Positions 6,544-7,694 of a DNA stretch of 7,694 nt are shown piece by piece. The position numbers and the translations under genes are program-made. The stretch is from Candidatus Aminicenantota bacterium (GTDB lineage: Bacteria > Acidobacteriota > Aminicenantia > UBA2199), in contig JAUXFB010000052.1 of the NCBI GenBank assembly GCA_030620255.1, forward strand, positions 1 to 7,694, given 5' to 3'. The notes under the pieces were generated by a model. It was not told where the DNA came from and searched no databases. It saw only the letters and a program-made list of their open reading frames with translations. Positions within the stretch are counted from its first letter, which is position 1, and the number at the start of each line of letters is the position of its first letter.

Positions 6544-6578
6544 CTGTAGAATGCGATTTTTTTATAATCATTCTACAG
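6544..6578. repeat. Perfect 10-bp inverted repeat upstream of the LTxxQ gene
   Basis: CTGTAGAATG (6544-6553) and CATTCTACAG (6569-6578) are exact reverse complements separated by a 15-base A/T-rich spacer. It ends 5 bases before the AGGAGG site of the LTxxQ gene. Arm centres are 25 bases apart, which is wider than a typical single-dimer operator, so it could be an operator, two half-sites flanking a -10-like TATAAA in the spacer, or an mRNA hairpin near the ribosome site. On the plus strand a T-rich run follows (from 6583), but no plus-strand gene ends here. Confidence 0.75.
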
Positions 6579-6670
6579 ATCATTTTTTTTCTTTTCATAT
6601 TAGGTTAACAATTAAATGAGGTGTTTCTTGCAAAAGATTTTAATTGCCTATAAAATCCAGCAAATAATAT

Positions 6671-7694
6671 TTATAAATTTTTTGATTTCAATGTCAAATA
6701 AATTGAAATTGCATTGATTGCTGCTGGAGTCACTCCTGAAATTTTCAAAGCGTCCTTTAAGTTTGAAGGTCTGTTTTTTATGAGCTTCTGTTTTACTTCT
6801 GTTGAAAGCCCCTCTATTTTTAAATAATCTATATGTTCAGGTATTTTTATTCTCTCAAGTTTTTCCATCCTCTTTACTTCATCATTTTGAATCTTAATAT
6901 ATCCTTCATATTTTATGTTTGCTTCAATATATGAAACATCAGTAAGGGTTTGGTTTTTCAAAATCTTGCTTCCATTCAATTGTTCAAGTTTTTCAAAATC
7001 AATTTCAGGCATTTTTAAGAGATGATAAATAGTATATGTTCTGTTCCTGAATTTTAATTTCGTTTCTTTTAACTTATTAATTGCATTTTTCCGCTTCTTT
7101 AATTTTCTCATCTCTCTTACAAACAACTTATTGTCAAGTAATCCAAATTTTAATGCATACTCTGAAACTCTTTCAAAAGCATTATCTTCTCTTAATTGAA
7201 GTCTAAATTCTGCTCTAGACGTAAACAATCTATAAGGTTCATCAATTCCTTTTGTAACTATATCATCAATTAAAACCCCTGTATAAGCTTCATCTCTTCT
7301 TAAAATAAAAGGATCTTTGTTTTTTAATTTCAAAACAGCATTAATACCTGCAATTAATCCCTGTGATGCAGCTTCTTCATATCCAGAGGTTCCATTCACC
7401 TGACCGACAAAGTAAAGGTTCTCAATTGATTTACTTTCTAATGTATGGTTTAATTGAGTTGGAACAATTGCATCATATTCAATTGCATAAGCAGGTCTCA
7501 TCATAACTGATTTATTCAGCCCAGGAATTGATTTTAGAATCTCTTTCTGAACCTGTACCGGAAGGCTTGATGAAAGTCCATTTGCATAGATTTCTTTATT
7601 ATTCAAACCTTCAGGCTCAAGGTAAAAATGATGTCTCTCCCTAAAAGGAAATTTTACTATTTTATCTTCTATTGAAGGGCAGTATCTAGGCCCT
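6671..7694 (-). CDS. mnmG: tRNA uridine 5-carboxymethylaminomethyl modification enzyme MnmG (GidA), C-terminal part, 5'-truncated
   Basis: MnmG is the FAD-containing subunit that, with MnmE, builds the (carboxymethyl)aminomethyl group on the wobble uridine of several tRNAs. The frame is open to the window edge; about 340 of the usual 620-630 residues are visible, so the TTG at 7606 is an internal codon. The first visible residues, GPRYCPSIEDK (7693-7661), are the MnmG signature and contain the conserved Cys equivalent to E. coli Cys277, followed by FYLEPEGL. Then come FVGQVNGTSGYEEAASQG and SRAEFRLQLREDNA, both characteristic. The C-terminal helical domain, which binds MnmE, ends with a clear ISGVTPAAINAI motif (about 20 residues before the stop). 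The FAD-binding N-terminal domain lies outside the window. Nothing looks damaged. No convincing terminator follows in the 143 bases before the LTxxQ gene. Confidence 0.97.
   Translation of the reverse strand, partial: GPRYCPSIEDKIVKFPFRERHHFYLEPEGLNNKEIYANGLSSSLPVQVQKEILKSIPGLNKSVMMRPAYAIEYDAIVPTQLNHTLESKSIENLYFVGQVNGTSGYEEAASQGLIAGINAVLKLKNKDPFILRRDEAYTGVLIDDIVTKGIDEPYRLFTSRAEFRLQLREDNAFERVSEYALKFGLLDNKLFVREMRKLKKRKNAINKLKETKLKFRNRTYTIYHLLKMPEIDFEKLEQLNGSKILKNQTLTDVSYIEANIKYEGYIKIQNDEVKRMEKLERIKIPEHIDYLKIEGLSTEVKQKLIKNRPSNLKDALKISGVTPAAINAISIYLTLKSKNL

Noticed and set aside
6579..6600. Plus-strand terminator made by the 10-bp inverted repeat plus the following T-rich run
   Set aside because: The stem is only 4 of 10 G/C, the loop is 15 bases, the Ts start 4 bases later, and no plus-strand gene ends here.
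6609..6646. 8-bp inverted repeat CAATTAAA / TTTAATTG downstream of mnmG as a terminator
   Set aside because: All A/T except two pairs at most, a 22-base loop, and no T-tract after it on the minus strand; likely chance in AT-rich DNA.
6579..6670. sigma70 promoter for the LTxxQ gene such as TTGCAA-17-TGTTAA
   Set aside because: The -10 candidate matches only 3 of 6 consensus bases, far weaker than the asnS and murA promoters in the same window.

Overview
This window comes from an AT-rich, apparently Gram-negative (diderm) bacterium. The evidence for an outer envelope and periplasm is a Spy/CpxP-type LTxxQ protein with a clean signal peptide, a secreted M16-like protein, and MurA for peptidoglycan synthesis. 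The phylum cannot be fixed from the sequence alone. The divergent, Lys/Asn/Ile-rich M16 pair and the leaderless-looking promoters would suit a deep-branching lineage, but that is a low-confidence inference. No mobile element, CRISPR array, tRNA or rRNA was seen, and no gene-free stretch exceeds 300 bases.

Layout. Positions 1-2329 (+) hold two overlapping M16 (pitrilysin/processing-peptidase fold) genes; the first is cut by the window start. A near-consensus sigma70 promoter (2396-2424) then drives asnS (2431-3729, +), placed so that transcription should begin at or very near the start codon. asnS converges on a minus-strand block read right to left: murA (5893-4634), a HINT-type HIT protein (4630-4298) and a YacP-like NYN-domain nuclease (4255-3779). 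murA also has a near-consensus promoter right against its start codon (5930-5902). Upstream of that promoter lies a textbook intrinsic terminator (5968-5939) that ends the next minus-strand gene, an LTxxQ periplasmic protein (6527-6003). That gene has a long leader with a strong AGGAGG ribosome site and a perfect 10-bp inverted repeat. The right end is the C-terminal half of mnmG (minus strand, 7694-6671), whose 5' part lies outside the window.

How the genes fit together. Most are housekeeping genes: Asn-tRNA charging, wobble-uridine modification of tRNA, the first committed step of peptidoglycan synthesis, nucleotide-ester hydrolysis and a putative RNA nuclease. The accessory flavour comes from the M16 pair, where neither visible part carries convincing catalytic residues, and from the LTxxQ protein with its operator-like repeat.

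Most notable observations: (i) two independent transcription units, asnS and murA, whose promoters imply leaderless or almost leaderless mRNAs, while the HIT and LTxxQ genes have good Shine-Dalgarno sites; (ii) complete absence of acidic residues where the third zinc ligand of the first M16 protein should be; (iii) the perfect inverted repeat upstream of the LTxxQ gene. I did not find a clearly new multi-gene system.
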